Source: Zonotrichia leucophrys gambelii
Taxonomy: Eukaryota > Chordata > Aves > Passeriformes > Passerellidae
DNA: 64,000 nucleotides
NCBI RefSeq assembly: GCF_028769735.1
Contig: NC_088171.1
Location: forward strand, 75,719,216 to 75,783,215
Direction of reading: 5' to 3'
In this document: one piece after another, positions 63,201 to 64,000 of the stretch
Position numbering within the stretch: the first letter of the stretch is position 1
Layout: each line of letters starts with the position of its first letter
Notes under the pieces: model-generated
What the model was told of the DNA's origin: nothing
The model's database searches: none
The model's input: only the letters and a program-made list of their open reading frames with translations
Made by a program: the position numbers and the translations under genes

Positions 63201-64000
63201 AGTCTTACCTTTCTCTCAATAATGGAACAATGTTCATATGAGAGGGGGATTACAAAATGAATTACACATACTGTAATTTCCTTCACATTTATAGTACCTT
63301 TCTTACTCATTTCTGGGAGCAGGTACCAGATTTTAAGCAGTGTATTTTAATTACTACAGGTATCATAAGATTATAAAACAATATCTTCACACCCTTTACT
63401 ACCTTGTCTGTAAATTCTTTTCATTTCTGTCATGATAAAAGAAATCTGTAATAATTTCTTTATATATGTTCAATGTTCTGAAGCAGAACAACAAACCTGC
63501 ATTTCTTAATATATTAAAAGTCTCTTTAATGTTTTTACATAATAGAATTTCACCTCTCTTTGGAAGTGTGTCTATACATAGAATTAGACCTCAGGGGAAA
63601 AAACCTAACAAACTAGTGTGTATGTGGGGGGTGTAAATGAAAAAATAACTGTTTTATTCACAACTCTGCTTTGATTTTCCTGACTCATCTACTTAAAAAT
63701 GACATAAGGATGTTTCCTTTGGTCCTCATTGTGCTTGTTACATAAAAGGAAGAAGTGGTTAGGACACACTCTGTCCCAAACAGAGACAACTTCTTCTGGT
63801 AGCAGTGGTACTATGTGTTGTCTGCTCAAAGTTCTTTTGAAACTGCAGTGTTGGAAAAAATGACAAATATTTCAAGATTTTAAGCCTAAATCTTAGATCA
63901 CTATTTCAGTATTCTCTTTGTATAGAAAATGGTTCAAGAATACTTTTAATTGAAAATGGAATCGGAAAATGAACCATTTTCTAGTGTTTGAGACAGATAT
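57263..64000. other. AT-rich unique sequence, no gene recognised
   Basis: No gene, RNA or transposon could be supported in this 6.7-kb end of the window. Open frames reach 103 codons (minus strand, 61814-62125) without recognisable similarity. A less AT-rich, CpG-containing patch at 57820-58040 may be a conserved element. The only clear repeat is the 18-bp duplication at 63141-63176. Confidence 0.5.
63141..63176. repeat. Perfect 18-bp tandem duplication
   Basis: ACTTGATATCACCAAGAT occurs twice head to tail with no mismatch (63141-63158 and 63159-63176). The perfect identity implies a recent duplication or an assembly artefact. Confidence 0.92.

Noticed and set aside
1..64000. CRISPR arrays, operons, bacterial or phage systems
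   Set aside because: The window has avian retroelements, AT-rich non-coding texture and no prokaryotic-style gene packing. No regularly spaced identical repeats with unique spacers occur.

Overview
The window looks like a piece of a bird nuclear genome. The evidence is the repeats: several CR1 LINE fragments ending in the avian ATTCTGTGAT-type 3' tail, plus solo LTRs of endogenous retrovirus families (ERVL-like and ERVK-like) whose consensus I recognise from bird, especially songbird, sequence. The species cannot be fixed from this stretch; a neoavian or passerine source is an inference. The background is AT-rich and stop-dense, with many short A/T runs.

I find no protein-coding gene, rRNA, tRNA or CRISPR array that I can support. 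The longest open frames are 100-220 codons. The best of them lie inside transposable elements: CR1 sequence at 12.6-13.0 kb, and a GC-rich LTR with a 40-bp tandem array at 40.5-41.6 kb. The window is best read as intergenic desert or the inside of a very large intron.

Layout. 0.1-0.3 kb: old CR1 tail. 5.2-5.4 kb: inverted CR1 tail. 8.84-9.51 kb: solo ERVK-type LTR on the minus strand with a perfect 6-bp target duplication (TCACAT). 12.30-13.36 kb: ERVL-type solo LTR split by a CR1 insertion that still carries an open C-terminal part of the CR1 reverse-transcriptase frame. 13.4-27.4 kb: unique sequence. 27.4-28.6 kb: inverted CR1 tail followed by a second ERVK-type solo LTR (minus). 32.7-33.2 kb: old CR1. 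35.0-35.4 kb: LTR-like unit with TATA box and poly(A) signal. 36.28-36.74 kb: decayed minus-strand copy of the same ERVL LTR family as at 12.3 kb. 39.35-39.78 kb: inverted CR1. 40.47-41.56 kb: long ERVL-like solo LTR with the internal 40-bp minisatellite. 42.6 kb: CR1 tail. 42.7-56.7 kb: unique sequence with a few GC-richer patches, including a possible exon near 53.7 kb. 56.7-57.26 kb: 560-bp CR1. 57.3-64 kb: unique sequence.

No genes act together here. What can be read is the insertion history: nested order, solo-LTR recombination and the different decay of copies. No undescribed biological system is evident. The most checkable leads are the nested CR1/LTR pair, the minisatellite-bearing LTR, the unassigned LTR-like unit and the possible exon at 53.66-53.84 kb.
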